A stretch of DNA of 64,000 nt, from the NCBI GenBank assembly GCA_023898405.1, contig CP060221.1:1240001-1304000 (forward strand). The letters are read 5' to 3'. The notes under the pieces were generated by a model. That model made no database searches and had not been told where the DNA came from. It saw nothing but the letters and a program-made list of their open reading frames with translations. This document shows, piece by piece, positions 16,938 to 26,120 of the stretch (positions within the stretch are counted from its first letter, which is position 1; each line of letters opens with the position of its first letter). Position numbers and translations under genes: made by a program. The DNA is from Myxococcales bacterium (lineage in GTDB: Bacteria > Myxococcota > UBA727 > JABDBI01).

Positions 16938-18671
16938 TTACTTTCTCTTCTTTCCGCCAAACGGACCGCCAGAAACCTTAGTGAAACGGCCCGAGCGAGG
17001 CTTTGAAGATCTACCAAAGTCTGGTTTGGAACGATCGCCTTTAAAACCTCTTTTTCCTCCAGCTGCGTCATTAGAAGAGTTTCGCTCCTTTCTAAAACCT
17101 TGGGGAGCAGCTCTCATCGGTCTTTCTTCACGAGCTTCACCAAAGGAACGTCTACCATCTTTCTTAAAAGAATTATTAGAGAAAGGTGAAAAATCCCTTT
17201 CGCCTTTGTTAGCCTTAAAGTCATCTTGACGACGAGAAGAATTTCTAAAACCACGTTCTCTATCACGTCTTCTGAAACTACCTCGGTCTTCACGTTCGTT
17301 TCGCTTTTTACCGCCAAACCCCATGCCGGAATATCGTTTTCCCTGCATAGCCATAAATGAAGCGTCATCCATGGCATGCTCATCAAATTTTTCCAAGGCA
17401 ATTTTGATGAGACCTGCAGCGATATCTTGCGAATCTAGGCTTTGCTTAGACAAAAATGCGCGGTACTCACCGATCAATTCAGAACTAAGAGCAGCCTCAA
17501 CTTTGCTAAATAAATTGCTAAGCTTAGCAGTTTTTACATCGTTAATTGAAGGTGGCTCTTCTTCGTTGATATCAGCACGAGCAAAATGAACAATCTTTCT
17601 CAAGCGCGAATTATCACGCGGTTCAACCAAAGATATCGCCCGCCCCTTTCTCCCAGCACGACCAGTTCGACCGATGCGGTGAACATAGTCCTCAGGATCA
17701 TGAGGAAGATGGAAATTAAGTACCAACTCAACATCGTCAACATCTATGCCCCGAGCAGCAATATCTGTTGCAACCAAGACTTTTATTTGACTTCCTCGGA
17801 ATTTTGCCATAACGCGATCACGCTGATTTTGATTCAAATCCCCATGCAACACACCTGCTTCGAATCCTCGGAATTTTATCTGTTCAACTATCTCGTCAGC
17901 CGTACTTTTTGCGTTGCAAAAAACAACTGCCAGTTTAGGATTTCTATAATCTAAAACCCTGCACAAAAGTTCTATTTTTTCCTTACCGCGGACTCGATAA
18001 TAACTTTGATCAATTCTTGCAACTGTCAGATTTTTTGATTCGGTCTTGATGATAATTGGGTCGATCAAATAAGTATGTACCAAATCTAAAATGGCTTTAG
18101 GCATAGTTGCAGAAAAGAAAATCCTTTGGCAACTTTCAGGCAAAAGCTCAAAAATTTGTTCAATTTCGCCTCTAAAACCCATATCAAGCATTTCATCTGC
18201 TTCATCCAAAGTAATCATAACGACACTAGAAAGATCAATACTACCTCGTCTCAAGTGATCAAAAAGACGGCCAGGAGTTGCTACCACAATCTGAGGTTTT
18301 TGGGTTTTTAATGCCCGCATCTGTTGTTCAATCGCTTGCCCACCGTAAAGCGCTACCGCACTTACCCCTTCTGTATGACTGGCAAGCCGCTTAATCTCTT
18401 GGCAAACTTGCAGGCATAGCTCTCTTGTGGGACATACCACCAAGGCTTGAATATTTTTGTTATTGATATTCACTTTCTCGATTAGAGGAATTGAAAAGGC
18501 TGCAGTTTTTCCTGTACCCGTCTGCGCCTGCCCCAAAAGATCCCTACCAGCCAAGAGTTCAGGAATGGCTCGTTCCTGAATTGGTGTTGCATCATTAAAA
18601 CCAATCTCTTGCAGGGTTTGTTTCATGCCATTTGATAATGATAAATCATTAAAAGTCTTACGTTTATCCAT
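16938..18671 (-). CDS. deaD: DEAD-box ATP-dependent RNA helicase (DeaD/CshA-like)
   Basis: 577 aa. Unwinds or remodels RNA in ribosome assembly, cold adaptation or decay. Motifs: Q-motif GFNDATPIQERAIP, AQTGTGKTAAFSIPL, PTRELCLQ, TPGRLFDHL, LDEADEMLDMGF, FFSATMP, VATDIAARGIDVDDV and YVHRIGRTGRAGRKG. After residue ~420 comes a short linker domain, then a ~120-residue low-complexity tail rich in Arg/Gly/Ser/Phe (RRRDRERGFRNSSRR, SGRFTKVSGGPFGGKKRK), typical of RNA-binding tails. I place the start at 18671 (AAAGG 8 nt upstream); 28 more codons are open upstream without a better site. Confidence 0.95.
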   Translation of the reverse strand: MDKRKTFNDLSLSNGMKQTLQEIGFNDATPIQERAIPELLAGRDLLGQAQTGTGKTAAFSIPLIEKVNINNKNIQALVVCPTRELCLQVCQEIKRLASHTEGVSAVALYGGQAIEQQMRALKTQKPQIVVATPGRLFDHLRRGSIDLSSVVMITLDEADEMLDMGFRGEIEQIFELLPESCQRIFFSATMPKAILDLVHTYLIDPIIIKTESKNLTVARIDQSYYRVRGKEKIELLCRVLDYRNPKLAVVFCNAKSTADEIVEQIKFRGFEAGVLHGDLNQNQRDRVMAKFRGSQIKVLVATDIAARGIDVDDVELVLNFHLPHDPEDYVHRIGRTGRAGRKGRAISLVEPRDNSRLRKIVHFARADINEEEPPSINDVKTAKLSNLFSKVEAALSSELIGEYRAFLSKQSLDSQDIAAGLIKIALEKFDEHAMDDASFMAMQGKRYSGMGFGGKKRNEREDRGSFRRRDRERGFRNSSRRQDDFKANKGERDFSPFSNNSFKKDGRRSFGEAREERPMRAAPQGFRKERNSSNDAAGGKRGFKGDRSKPDFGRSSKPRSGRFTKVSGGPFGGKKRK

Positions 18672-19189
18672 TAATAAACCTTTATCTTCGGGCGCTACGC
18701 CCCTTTTATAATTTTTGTTAGTTTTTATAGATTTGAATTGAGGTGGTAGCGTCAACGCTCGTAGTGCCAGGTCATTAATTGGTAGATTTAAAACAGCACC
18801 GCCAAATCCTTAGCCCTCATTTATCAGAACATTTATATGCTGCAACGGGGAATGGCTGCTTTTATTAGTTCATAATATTTCTGTAGACGCGTCTACCAAA
18901 ACATACTAATTCAAAGCCTCCTGCAACTAATAAAATTCATAAGGCCTCAATTTATTGATATTTAAATAATTTTAACCCAACCCAATCAGCTTCTTCTTGC
19001 TATCTCGGACAGATCAAAAAAAAATCAAATAAATTCAAACTACTTTTACAAATAGAAAATACACTCTTGCGCAAAGTTAACGTGTCAATGTTTTCTGGAT
19101 ATGACCAAAAACTTTAGCAGCTTACCCCCTTGGCGAATTATTTATGGGCTGAGTTAATATCTGCGTAAAACTTAATATTTTCGAACATT
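18672..19189. other. 518-bp divergent intergenic region between deaD and rarA
   Basis: AT-rich and without a convincing reading frame. It should hold the divergent promoters of deaD and rarA. The one distinctive element is the GTAGAC-GC-GTCTAC palindrome at 18883-18896. I see no other repeat, RNA gene or terminator. Confidence 0.6.
18883..18896. promoter_or_regulatory. Putative parS-like site 2 (GTAGACGCGTCTAC)
   Basis: A perfect 14-bp palindrome in the divergent region, 212 bp from the deaD start and 294 bp from the rarA start. It is the same sequence family as the site inside parAB and the sites at 25873 and 32966. Confidence 0.6.
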
Positions 19190-20461
19190 ATGCTAAAAAA
19201 TGTACCTCTCGCAGAACAACTGCGGGCACAAAATCTAAATGACATAGTTGGACAAGATCATCTCTTTGGAACGACTGGACTCATTTCTAAAATAATCACT
19301 TCCAAGCGCCCGTTGTCCATTTTACTATGGGGCCCTCCGGGTGTAGGAAAAACTTCTATCGCCCGACTTTACGCCAAGGCTTTCGATCTTAATTTTCTAT
19401 GTTTTAGTGCTGTAAATAACAGCAGCGCCGATATAAAAAAAATTATTAAAGAACAAAGTGTTAACCCACTCTACGCCAGAACCAGCTTAGTTTTTGTTGA
19501 TGAAATTCACCGTTTTAATAAGGCTCAGCAGGATAATTTTTTACCTTTTTTAGAAGATGGCTCTATCGTTTTGGTCGGAGCAACCACTGAAAATCCTTCT
19601 TTTTATTTAAACTCAGCCTTACTCTCACGTCTGCGTGTATTAACCCTAAAGCCTCTCGATAATAACAGCCTAGAAAAACTTATTAAACGATATGAACAAA
19701 TATTTTCTCAGCTTCCGCTTACTCAAGAAGCACGAAACTATTTAATTCATTCAAGCAATGGCGACGGAAGATATCTTTTTAATTTGATTGAAAATATTAA
19801 TACCGACAAAGAAAAAAAAATTCTTACTCTCGATCATGTGCAGGAACTTCTTCAGCAGCAGCAGGCAAATTATGATAGAGCCGGCAACATGCACTATAAT
19901 CTTATTTCAGCTCTGCACAAATCCATTCGTTCATCAGACCCAGATGCTGCTCTTTACTGGTTTGCACGCATGATCAACGGCGGAGAGGATCCACTATTTT
20001 TAGCCCGCCGTTTAATTAGAATGGCAACTGAAGATATTGGTCTTGCTGAACCGGAGGCTCTAAAGGTAGCAATCGCTGCACGCGATAGCTACCAGATGCT
20101 TGGCTCACCAGAAGGAGAGCTTGGCCTCGCTCAAGCTGTAGTTTATTTAGCTCTTTGTCCCAAAAGTAATGCTGTCTATAAAGCCTACCAAAAAGCAATG
20201 CTTATCGCTAAAACAACTTCTCACCTTCAGCCTCCTAAACATATTCTCAATGCACCAACTAAACTTATGAAAGAACTTGGTTATGCTAAAGATTATATTT
20301 ACGATCATGACACAGCTTCAGGCTGCTCAGGAGCAAATAACTTTCCCCCAGAAATGAAGAGGGAATGCTTTTACGCTCCAGTCGAAAGAGGGTTTGAACG
20401 GGAAATGAAAAAGCGTCTAAACTATTTTGACGCTCAACGAAAACAACAAAATAATTCCTAG
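19190..20461 (+). CDS. rarA: Replication-associated recombination protein A (RarA/MgsA AAA+ ATPase)
   Basis: 423 aa. AAA+ ATPase of the clamp-loader clade acting at stalled replication forks. Motifs: PLAEQLRAQNLNDIVGQDHL at the N-terminus, ILLWGPPGVGKTSIARLYA (Walker A), FVDEIHRFNKAQQDNFLPFLEDG (Walker B and D-E-I-H-R-F-N-K signature), and VGATTENPSFYLNSALLSR (sensor 1 and Arg finger). The C-terminal tetramerisation region contains LYWFARMINGGEDPLFLARRLIRMATEDIGLA. Length is normal. It converges with the ABC-F gene 34 bp downstream. Confidence 0.97.
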   Translation: MLKNVPLAEQLRAQNLNDIVGQDHLFGTTGLISKIITSKRPLSILLWGPPGVGKTSIARLYAKAFDLNFLCFSAVNNSSADIKKIIKEQSVNPLYARTSLVFVDEIHRFNKAQQDNFLPFLEDGSIVLVGATTENPSFYLNSALLSRLRVLTLKPLDNNSLEKLIKRYEQIFSQLPLTQEARNYLIHSSNGDGRYLFNLIENINTDKEKKILTLDHVQELLQQQQANYDRAGNMHYNLISALHKSIRSSDPDAALYWFARMINGGEDPLFLARRLIRMATEDIGLAEPEALKVAIAARDSYQMLGSPEGELGLAQAVVYLALCPKSNAVYKAYQKAMLIAKTTSHLQPPKHILNAPTKLMKELGYAKDYIYDHDTASGCSGANNFPPEMKRECFYAPVERGFEREMKKRLNYFDAQRKQQNNS

Positions 20462-20495
20462 GCAAAACTACACGAGAATTTTCCTTAAAATTTAT

Positions 20496-22085
20496 TTAAT
20501 TTTTGTTTTGTTCGTAAAATTCCGTATAGCTTTTTTGATGATCGATGACCTGCGTATCTTTGATTTCAAAAAGTCTGTTGCTCACTGTTTGAGCAAAATG
20601 AAGATCATGCGTCGTAAATAATACTGTACCAGGAAATGCAATAACGCTGTCATTAAGCGCAGTGATGGTTTCCAAATCTAAATGGTTGGTTGGTCCATCG
20701 AGAAGCAAAACATTGGGGCCAAGCAACATCATTTTTGCCAACATGCATCGAACTTTTTCACCACCAGAAAGAACACTGGATTTTTTGAGGGTTTCTTCAC
20801 CTGAGAAAAGCATGCGTCCCAAAAAACTACGAATAAAATTTTCTGATTTATCCTCAGAATACTCTCTTAACCAATCAATAAGGTTTAGATCCTTATTTTC
20901 AAAATAAACATTGTTATCTTTAGGCAAATACCCTCTGGTAGTAGTAACTCCCCATCTAAAAGTACCACTATCGGGCTCAACTTCACCTGTTAAAATTCTA
21001 AACAAAAGGGTCTTGGCTATCTCGTCATCACCGACAAAAATAGCCTTATCTCCCTTTCGTATCGTGAATGTCACATTCTTGAGAATTGTTTGTCCTTCAA
21101 GCGCCTTCGAAATATTTTCTACTTCAAGCAAGATATCGCCTGCTTCTCTTTTTTGTTGAAATAAAATATTTGGGCTCTTACGAGTTGAAATAGGAAGCTC
21201 TTCCAAGGTGAGTTTTTCTAGCTGTTTTCTTCTTGACGTTGCTTGGCTAGATTTTGAAGCATTTGCACTAAAGCGACGAATAAACGATTCAAGCTCTTTT
21301 GCTTTTTCCTCTTTCTTTTTATTTTCGTTGCTGCGCAATTCTCGTGCCAATTCACTCGATTGCAACCAAAAATCATAATTTCCCACATAAAGTTGAGCTT
21401 TTCCGTAATCGATATCCACCATATGAGTACAAATCTTATTCAAGAAGTGACGATCGTGGGAAATAACAATCACCGTATTAGGAAAATTGAGAAGATAATC
21501 TTCAAGCCAGCGAATCGATTTATCGTCGAGATGGTTGGTAGGCTCATCCAGCAACAAATGATCTGGGCGAGCAAAAAGGGTCTGAGCCAATAAAACTTTG
21601 AGCTTATCAGAATCTTTAAGCTCTTTCATTTGCACCTGAAGCAGCTTTTCACCAATACCAAGCCCTTTAAGTAGGGTCGCAGCATCAGTCTCCGCTTCCC
21701 AACCACCAAGTGAAGCGAATTCTGTTTCAAGCTCAGCAGCTCTATTGCCATCTTCTTCACTAAAATTTGGATTTGCATAGATAGCTTCTTTTTCCTGCAT
21801 AACAGACACAAGCCGATCATGCCCCATGATGACAGTCTGAATAACTGTTTCATCTTGATAGCGAAAATGATCCTGTTTCAAAACTGCAAAATTTTGGCCT
21901 TTTGAAAACTCTACCTGCCCAGCAGAAGGCTCCTGCTCACCTGACAAAATTTTAAGAAAAGTAGATTTTCCTGCGCCATTCGCGCCAATAACTCCATAAC
22001 AATTACCTTCAGTAAATTTTATATTTACATCTTGAAATAATTTGCGGGCACCAAAATTTAAAGCAATATTTTTTACAGTTATCAT
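20496..22085 (-). CDS. ybiT: ABC-F family ATPase, YbiT-like
   Basis: 529 aa, two ATP-binding cassettes and no membrane domain. ABC-F proteins act on ribosomes at the E site to resolve stalls. NBD1: GVIGANGAGKSTFLKILSG, then a degenerate signature MKELKDSDKLKVLLAQTLF and LLLDEPTNHLDDKSIRWLEDYLL. E. coli YbiT also has a non-canonical first signature, so this is family-typical. A linker of charged helices (ELARELRSNENKKKEEKAKE) follows. NBD2: VFVGDDEIAKTLLFRILTG (a poor Walker A, D-D-E-I-A-K-T), then VLSGGEKVRCMLAKMML and VLLLDGPTNHLDLETI, with G in place of E in D-E-P-T. ATP use by NBD2 may therefore be altered. Confidence 0.88.
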   Translation of the reverse strand: MITVKNIALNFGARKLFQDVNIKFTEGNCYGVIGANGAGKSTFLKILSGEQEPSAGQVEFSKGQNFAVLKQDHFRYQDETVIQTVIMGHDRLVSVMQEKEAIYANPNFSEEDGNRAAELETEFASLGGWEAETDAATLLKGLGIGEKLLQVQMKELKDSDKLKVLLAQTLFARPDHLLLDEPTNHLDDKSIRWLEDYLLNFPNTVIVISHDRHFLNKICTHMVDIDYGKAQLYVGNYDFWLQSSELARELRSNENKKKEEKAKELESFIRRFSANASKSSQATSRRKQLEKLTLEELPISTRKSPNILFQQKREAGDILLEVENISKALEGQTILKNVTFTIRKGDKAIFVGDDEIAKTLLFRILTGEVEPDSGTFRWGVTTTRGYLPKDNNVYFENKDLNLIDWLREYSEDKSENFIRSFLGRMLFSGEETLKKSSVLSGGEKVRCMLAKMMLLGPNVLLLDGPTNHLDLETITALNDSVIAFPGTVLFTTHDLHFAQTVSNRLFEIKDTQVIDHQKSYTEFYEQNKN

Positions 22086-22284
22086 ATCTTGATTTTAGCT
22101 TCTTAAAGTATATAGTTTAGATTTTCACTATACGAGACGAGTGGCAAAATGCAATGGCCAAATCACCGTACTTCTATTCAAAAAAATGATTATTTAAAGC
22201 TCAGTGCCAACTTTCACTTTTGCATTTTTTAACTTTCGGCAATGATAAGTGCTGAAAAATCAAAAAGAATGCAGGAAATTAGCC

Positions 22285-22833
22285 GTGAAAAAAGTAAGTA
22301 CAGGTATTATCGTAGGAAGTCTTAGAAAGGAATCTTATAACTTAAAGTTGGCAAAATCTATTGCTTACATAGGCCAAAAAGAATGTGATTTTAAATTCAT
22401 TAGCATTGAAAAACTTCCACTTTATAATCAGGATGATGATGATGATGTATCAACGGTAAAACAATTTAAAAACCAAATCAGCACATGTGAAAGTTTAATC
22501 TTTGTCACGCCCGAATATAATCGCTCCATCCCAGGAGTACTTAAAAATGCTCTTGATCACGGCTCCCGCCCGCCTGGGGAAAATTCATGGACCAACAAGC
22601 CCGCGGGAATCATTGGAGCTTCTATCGGTTCTATAGGCACTGCACTTGCCCAACAACATCTGCGTACCATTCTGGCCAGCCTAAACATGCCCACCCTTTG
22701 TAAGCCTGAAATCTACATACACGCTACAAAAGATTTTTTCGATGAACAGGGAAAAATAAAAAACGAAGAAAATTTAGCCATTATTGAAAAATGGTTCTCG
22801 TTCTACCTCAATTGGGCAAAAAAATTTATTTAA
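22285..22833 (+). CDS. NAD(P)H-dependent FMN reductase (flavodoxin-like fold)
   Basis: 182 aa. Likely reduces FMN, quinones or azo compounds. Motifs: GIIVGSLRKESYNLKLAKSI (G-S-L-R-x-x-S, phosphate-binding loop), FVTPEYNRSIPGVLKNALDH (P-E-Y-N-x-S-x-P-G-x-L-K-N-A-x-D) and KPAGIIGASIGSIGTALAQQHLR. These match the FMN_red/ChrR/YieF family well. I prefer the GTG start at 22285 (AGGAAA about 8 nt upstream) over an earlier GTG at 22249. The gene stands alone. Confidence 0.9.
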   Translation: MKKVSTGIIVGSLRKESYNLKLAKSIAYIGQKECDFKFISIEKLPLYNQDDDDDVSTVKQFKNQISTCESLIFVTPEYNRSIPGVLKNALDHGSRPPGENSWTNKPAGIIGASIGSIGTALAQQHLRTILASLNMPTLCKPEIYIHATKDFFDEQGKIKNEENLAIIEKWFSFYLNWAKKFI

Positions 22834-22879
22834 GGTAGGATCGATTCCCTTAATATTTAAAAATCTCCTAGAAATTTTT

Positions 22880-22913
22880 TAATAAAAAAGAGGGAAGCCT
22901 AAAAGTTCCCTCT
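22880..22913 (-). terminator. Rho-independent terminator of the phospholipase-like gene
   Basis: On the minus strand the stem is AGAGGGAA / TTCCCTCT with a 9-nt loop, followed by TTTTTTATT. It lies about 70 bp past the stop at 22985. Confidence 0.75.
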
Positions 22914-22984
22914 CCTTGAATAAGATCATGTGATTTATTTTTCGCTAGAAGTTGGGGAAATAAAAAATAAATTTTCTTACTTTA

Positions 22985-24739
22985 TTAGTTCTTTACGGTC
23001 TCACTTTTATAACCTTTTAGACGCACCAGTTGTCCCTCTTTATCAAAAACTACTATAGGGTGACTATAGCCTCTATCAATTCTTCCTCTAATCTCTACTA
23101 CCTGTGGTCCATTCACAAGTCCAAGTTTGGCATTAGTTTCCATAGCATGTTGGCACTGTGAGATTATTTTTTCTCCCTCATCCGCGCTTACGGTGTAAAA
23201 AATACCATCAGGGCGTAAGTTTCCTATTAAAATAGATGAATAAAATTGGAGCGTCTTGTTATCGATGGCAATCATAGATTTAGAATCCTTTAAAGTGACA
23301 TAGTCTTTTTCTTTTGATGGCCAAATAGATTCTCTATCGAATGTATTGTAGCACTCGACAATAACGTTCCTTTTGAAAGACTCCACCAAATGCGCTGCCA
23401 TTAAAAATGAATAAAAATTTGCGTGATTAAATGTCCCTAAATCGCTTTTGATAAAGGATGAAATGCCTGTCAGCGATGTAATTGCCTGATATTCACCGAT
23501 CGAGTTATCGTAATAATTTTTTCTTACTTCCGGCCATGTTTTTGTCATCTTGAACAATGCGAAAGGATTAGCTATTTTGCTAATGACGTCGCTACTGCTT
23601 GGAAGAGGATCTCCTACTAACTTGAGAGCTTTAAATTTTTTGAACGGTGTTATTTGAGCAGTCTCAAAGGTTCTATAAACTTCATTTACCGAAGCCTGTA
23701 GCGCCTCTCTAATTGCTTGTCGATTATCCAAACTTTTTACATCAAAATAAGAACCATCTCCGAAAGCATTCCAGATTTGACCTTCTTTATTTTTCAACCA
23801 TAAACCGGAATAACCATCCTCATCATGCATAGCATTTGCCATTAGACCTACATTTGAAGCGGTATAGCCCATTGTCCGATATTTAATAGAATTGGATACC
23901 TCAAGTAGCCCCCCCCTCGGAGTTCTCAAATGACCAGAAGAAAAGAGATCGGTTAAAAAATGGGAGGCAAAGGCATCCATAGCATATGCCATATTCAAAA
24001 TTGCAACGGCTTCCTCTTGTTCGCCTTTGGCTTTTAATTCATAGGCTTTTTTGGCTTCTTCCATAGCTAAGCTGTGGCCTATAGCGTAACTAATTCTCGC
24101 ATCATCTTCAAAGTGATCAACATTAATTGACAAAAGATCGACATAACCAGGTGACTTTGAATATGCCCACTGGTCTTTTATTTTGGAGGTAACGGAATGT
24201 GAACTAGCGTTGTTAAAATGAACCCCATGCTTCTTGCTCAAGTTCAGTATGAGCGATTTGTACTCATTTTTAAATAATCCACGCAAATAATCTAAGTTAT
24301 TATTACTATAAATAGGGTTCTGCTCCGAAGGCAGGAGAGCTTCAAATGCTCTCCGAAAATTATCTTCGAGTCTTGAACGCATTTTTTCGAAATGCTTAAT
24401 TTCTACTCCATCGGAAATAGTTTTATCACTCATTCCGACAAAGTCTCCAGCTAAAGCTATAATCTCTCCATAGGCCAATTTTAAAATCTGATCGCCATTG
24501 CGAATCGTAATATACTGAGGATTGTACTCTATCTTACCTACCTTTGGCTGATTTTCATGTTCAAGCAAAAGCTCATAAAAAAGTTTGTATGGAAAATCAT
24601 CGAATACTTGGCTGTTTTTTGGGAAATGCAATTGCACCCCGTTAGTACCAGTAGCAATATGCTCATAACTATCGAAACCAAGAACCTTAAATGAAATAAA
24701 TAAAACAAATAAAAATTTGTATAACTTTGTTCTCTGCAT
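22985..24739 (-). CDS. Secreted zinc-dependent phospholipase C / P1-nuclease-like protein
   Basis: 584 aa with an N-terminal signal peptide (KLYKFLFVLFISFKVLG). The core resembles the zinc phospholipase C/S1-P1 nuclease fold found in secreted proteins of Legionella and relatives: YAIGHSLAMEEAKKAYEL followed by MAYAMDAFASHFLTDLFSS then GHLRTPRGGLLEV, in which Asp and His residues would be zinc ligands (D-A-x-A-S-H-F-L-T-D-x-F-S-x-G-H). The C-terminal ~200 residues are unassigned. A role in degrading phospholipids of host, prey or environment is plausible but inferred. Eight consecutive G on the coding strand (23909-23916) fall exactly in the conserved R-G-G-L motif, a potential phase-variation tract. 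Confidence 0.65.
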   Translation of the reverse strand: MQRTKLYKFLFVLFISFKVLGFDSYEHIATGTNGVQLHFPKNSQVFDDFPYKLFYELLLEHENQPKVGKIEYNPQYITIRNGDQILKLAYGEIIALAGDFVGMSDKTISDGVEIKHFEKMRSRLEDNFRRAFEALLPSEQNPIYSNNNLDYLRGLFKNEYKSLILNLSKKHGVHFNNASSHSVTSKIKDQWAYSKSPGYVDLLSINVDHFEDDARISYAIGHSLAMEEAKKAYELKAKGEQEEAVAILNMAYAMDAFASHFLTDLFSSGHLRTPRGGLLEVSNSIKYRTMGYTASNVGLMANAMHDEDGYSGLWLKNKEGQIWNAFGDGSYFDVKSLDNRQAIREALQASVNEVYRTFETAQITPFKKFKALKLVGDPLPSSSDVISKIANPFALFKMTKTWPEVRKNYYDNSIGEYQAITSLTGISSFIKSDLGTFNHANFYSFLMAAHLVESFKRNVIVECYNTFDRESIWPSKEKDYVTLKDSKSMIAIDNKTLQFYSSILIGNLRPDGIFYTVSADEGEKIISQCQHAMETNAKLGLVNGPQVVEIRGRIDRGYSHPIVVFDKEGQLVRLKGYKSETVKN

Positions 24740-24877
24740 GCAAACCTCTCAAGCAAAAACAATAAACTATACCAATTAATACAACAGTATTTTACTTATA
24801 TAAAATATTTATTCCCATAGTCTTGAAATAAACACATATGCTGTTAAATCTATCAAACAAGATCAAAGGAAAGTATC

Positions 24878-25309
24878 ATGAAAAACCCCAGAATTCTTAT
24901 AGTCTGGTCAAATTATCATCATGCATTAGCTGAAGAACAATTAGAGGGTTGCCTAAAACTTTTACAGAATTCAAAGTATACTTTTGAAATTGAAACCGTC
25001 AGAGCGGGCTGTTATGAGATCCCATCGGTTATACGAACCTATCAGAAACAAAAGCCCTTTGATGCATATATAGCTCTAGGTCTTCTATTAAAGGGCGAGA
25101 CAGATCATTATGAATTTATTTTTCAACATGTAAAAGATTGCTTTTTGAAATTTTCTATGGATGGTCTTTTAATAGGTAATGGCATTATCTCTGCTCCAAA
25201 CAGCGAACTGTTGACCAAAAGAGTAAAAAGTGCAGAAAGAACTTTAGAGGCTTTTAACGCTGTTGATTATTTATTAGACTTTCATAATCGACTGCTCAAT
25301 AACTTATAA
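24878..25309 (+). CDS. ribH: 6,7-dimethyl-8-ribityllumazine synthase
   Basis: 143 aa. Condenses 5-amino-6-ribitylaminouracil with dihydroxybutanone phosphate, the penultimate riboflavin step. Matching segments: ILIVWSNYHHALAEEQLEG (the N-terminal substrate loop), TVRAGCYEIPSVI (usually G-A-x-E-I-P), and GLLLKGETDHYEFIFQHV (G-x-x-I-x-G-x-T-x-H, containing the catalytic His). The later part (GNGIISAPNSELLTKRVKSAERT) is more divergent than usual. GGAAAG precedes the ATG. It is unlinked to ribA. Confidence 0.85.
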   Translation: MKNPRILIVWSNYHHALAEEQLEGCLKLLQNSKYTFEIETVRAGCYEIPSVIRTYQKQKPFDAYIALGLLLKGETDHYEFIFQHVKDCFLKFSMDGLLIGNGIISAPNSELLTKRVKSAERTLEAFNAVDYLLDFHNRLLNNL

Positions 25310-25360
25310 AAAAATAATGCAGTTTTATGAGACTTGTTGGATTCATACAAAGTAATATTT

Positions 25361-25395
25361 TGTGACCTTAGATAATATTTTTTTCTGAGGTCACA
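25361..25395. repeat. Inverted repeat between convergent genes (TGTGACCT / AGGTCACA)
   Basis: An 8-bp perfect inverted repeat, extendable past a bulge (TTAG / CTG), around an A/T-rich spacer. It is located between ribH (+) and a secreted-protein gene (-). There is a weak terminator-like context but no clean T run after either arm. Confidence 0.4.
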
Positions 25396-25447
25396 CGACA
25401 GCGTACTTAAACGGAAAAAAGCTAAGCTTATCCAGCATGATCTTGAA

Positions 25448-25801
25448 CTAATCAACTAAGATACTGCCCACCGAACCATCGCTTGTTAAAAAATTTAAAA
25501 CCACTGGCCTTGGCAAATCTATAACATCATAGCTTAGTATTTCTGAGCCACAGATATCTCCAGGCAGAGGAAAAGGACTTTCATCAATAACGTCTACAAT
25601 CACATCGCATGAAGCTGGAAATGTTGCCTGACAAACTCCCTCTAAGAAATCTATCCGTGGCAATTCTTCATCATTAAAACAATAACCAACTTCTAGCTCT
25701 ACCACTTCATTAAATCTATTGTAAAACCCAGATAAAATTGTTGCAGACCAGGCTGTTTTAACAAGCATCAAAAATAGCAAGCTAAGTAAAATCTTTTTCA
25801 T
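25448..25801 (-). CDS. Secreted protein of unknown function
   Basis: 117 aa. The signal peptide MKKILLSLLFLMLVKTAWSA is followed by an acidic mature domain of ~95 residues with four Cys (GYCFNDEELP, GVCQATFPASCDVI, GDICGSEIL), probably two disulfides. A strong GGAGGAAATT ribosome binding site supports the start. I do not recognise a family. The divergent upstream region carries a GTAGAC-GC-GTCTAC palindrome. Confidence 0.7.
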   Translation of the reverse strand: MKKILLSLLFLMLVKTAWSATILSGFYNRFNEVVELEVGYCFNDEELPRIDFLEGVCQATFPASCDVIVDVIDESPFPLPGDICGSEILSYDVIDLPRPVVLNFLTSDGSVGSILVD

Positions 25802-26120
25802 AATTTCCTCCTGGTCTTAGTTTGCTAGATTTAAATTTTGATTTCTAATTTTTTAACTCTTTAGATAGATTTGTAGACGCGTCTACAAATCTCCACCTTT
25901 CAGTTATAAGTATCCTACACACTCTGCGTTAACCCCATAGTATCGCCTTTACTCACAATAAATCCAACTGTGCTACAACGCATTAGTGCCTGATTATTTG
26001 GATGATTTTTGCAGGAAATGGGCAGGAAGTTGATCGACTGTGCACGAATGTGCTCTAGCCGCTAATATGCTGCGACGTTTTTTTACGACAAAGAACGACC
26101 TTGCTAAGGGGAGCATGATC
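25802..26120. other. 319-bp divergent intergenic region
   Basis: Separates the small secreted-protein gene (-) from the CSLREA/beta-helix gene (+). It contains the palindrome at 25869-25890. No convincing gene is present; a possible upstream in-frame extension of the downstream gene from 26040 lacks a ribosome binding site and precedes the signal peptide. Confidence 0.55.
25869..25890. promoter_or_regulatory. Putative parS-like site 3 (GTAGACGCGTCTAC in a longer palindrome)
   Basis: The 14-bp core at 25873-25886 is identical to site 2, and the perfect dyad extends four bases further on each side (ATTT...AAAT). It sits between divergent genes, about 235 bp upstream of the beta-helix protein gene. 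Confidence 0.6.

Noticed and set aside
19..18755. Upstream in-frame extension of deaD to 18755 and similar extensions of mutM (50420), mpl (8143) and dnaE (49459)
   Set aside because: Each extension lacks a ribosome binding site and family similarity, whereas an internal ATG has both; for mutM the catalytic Pro2 fixes the start.
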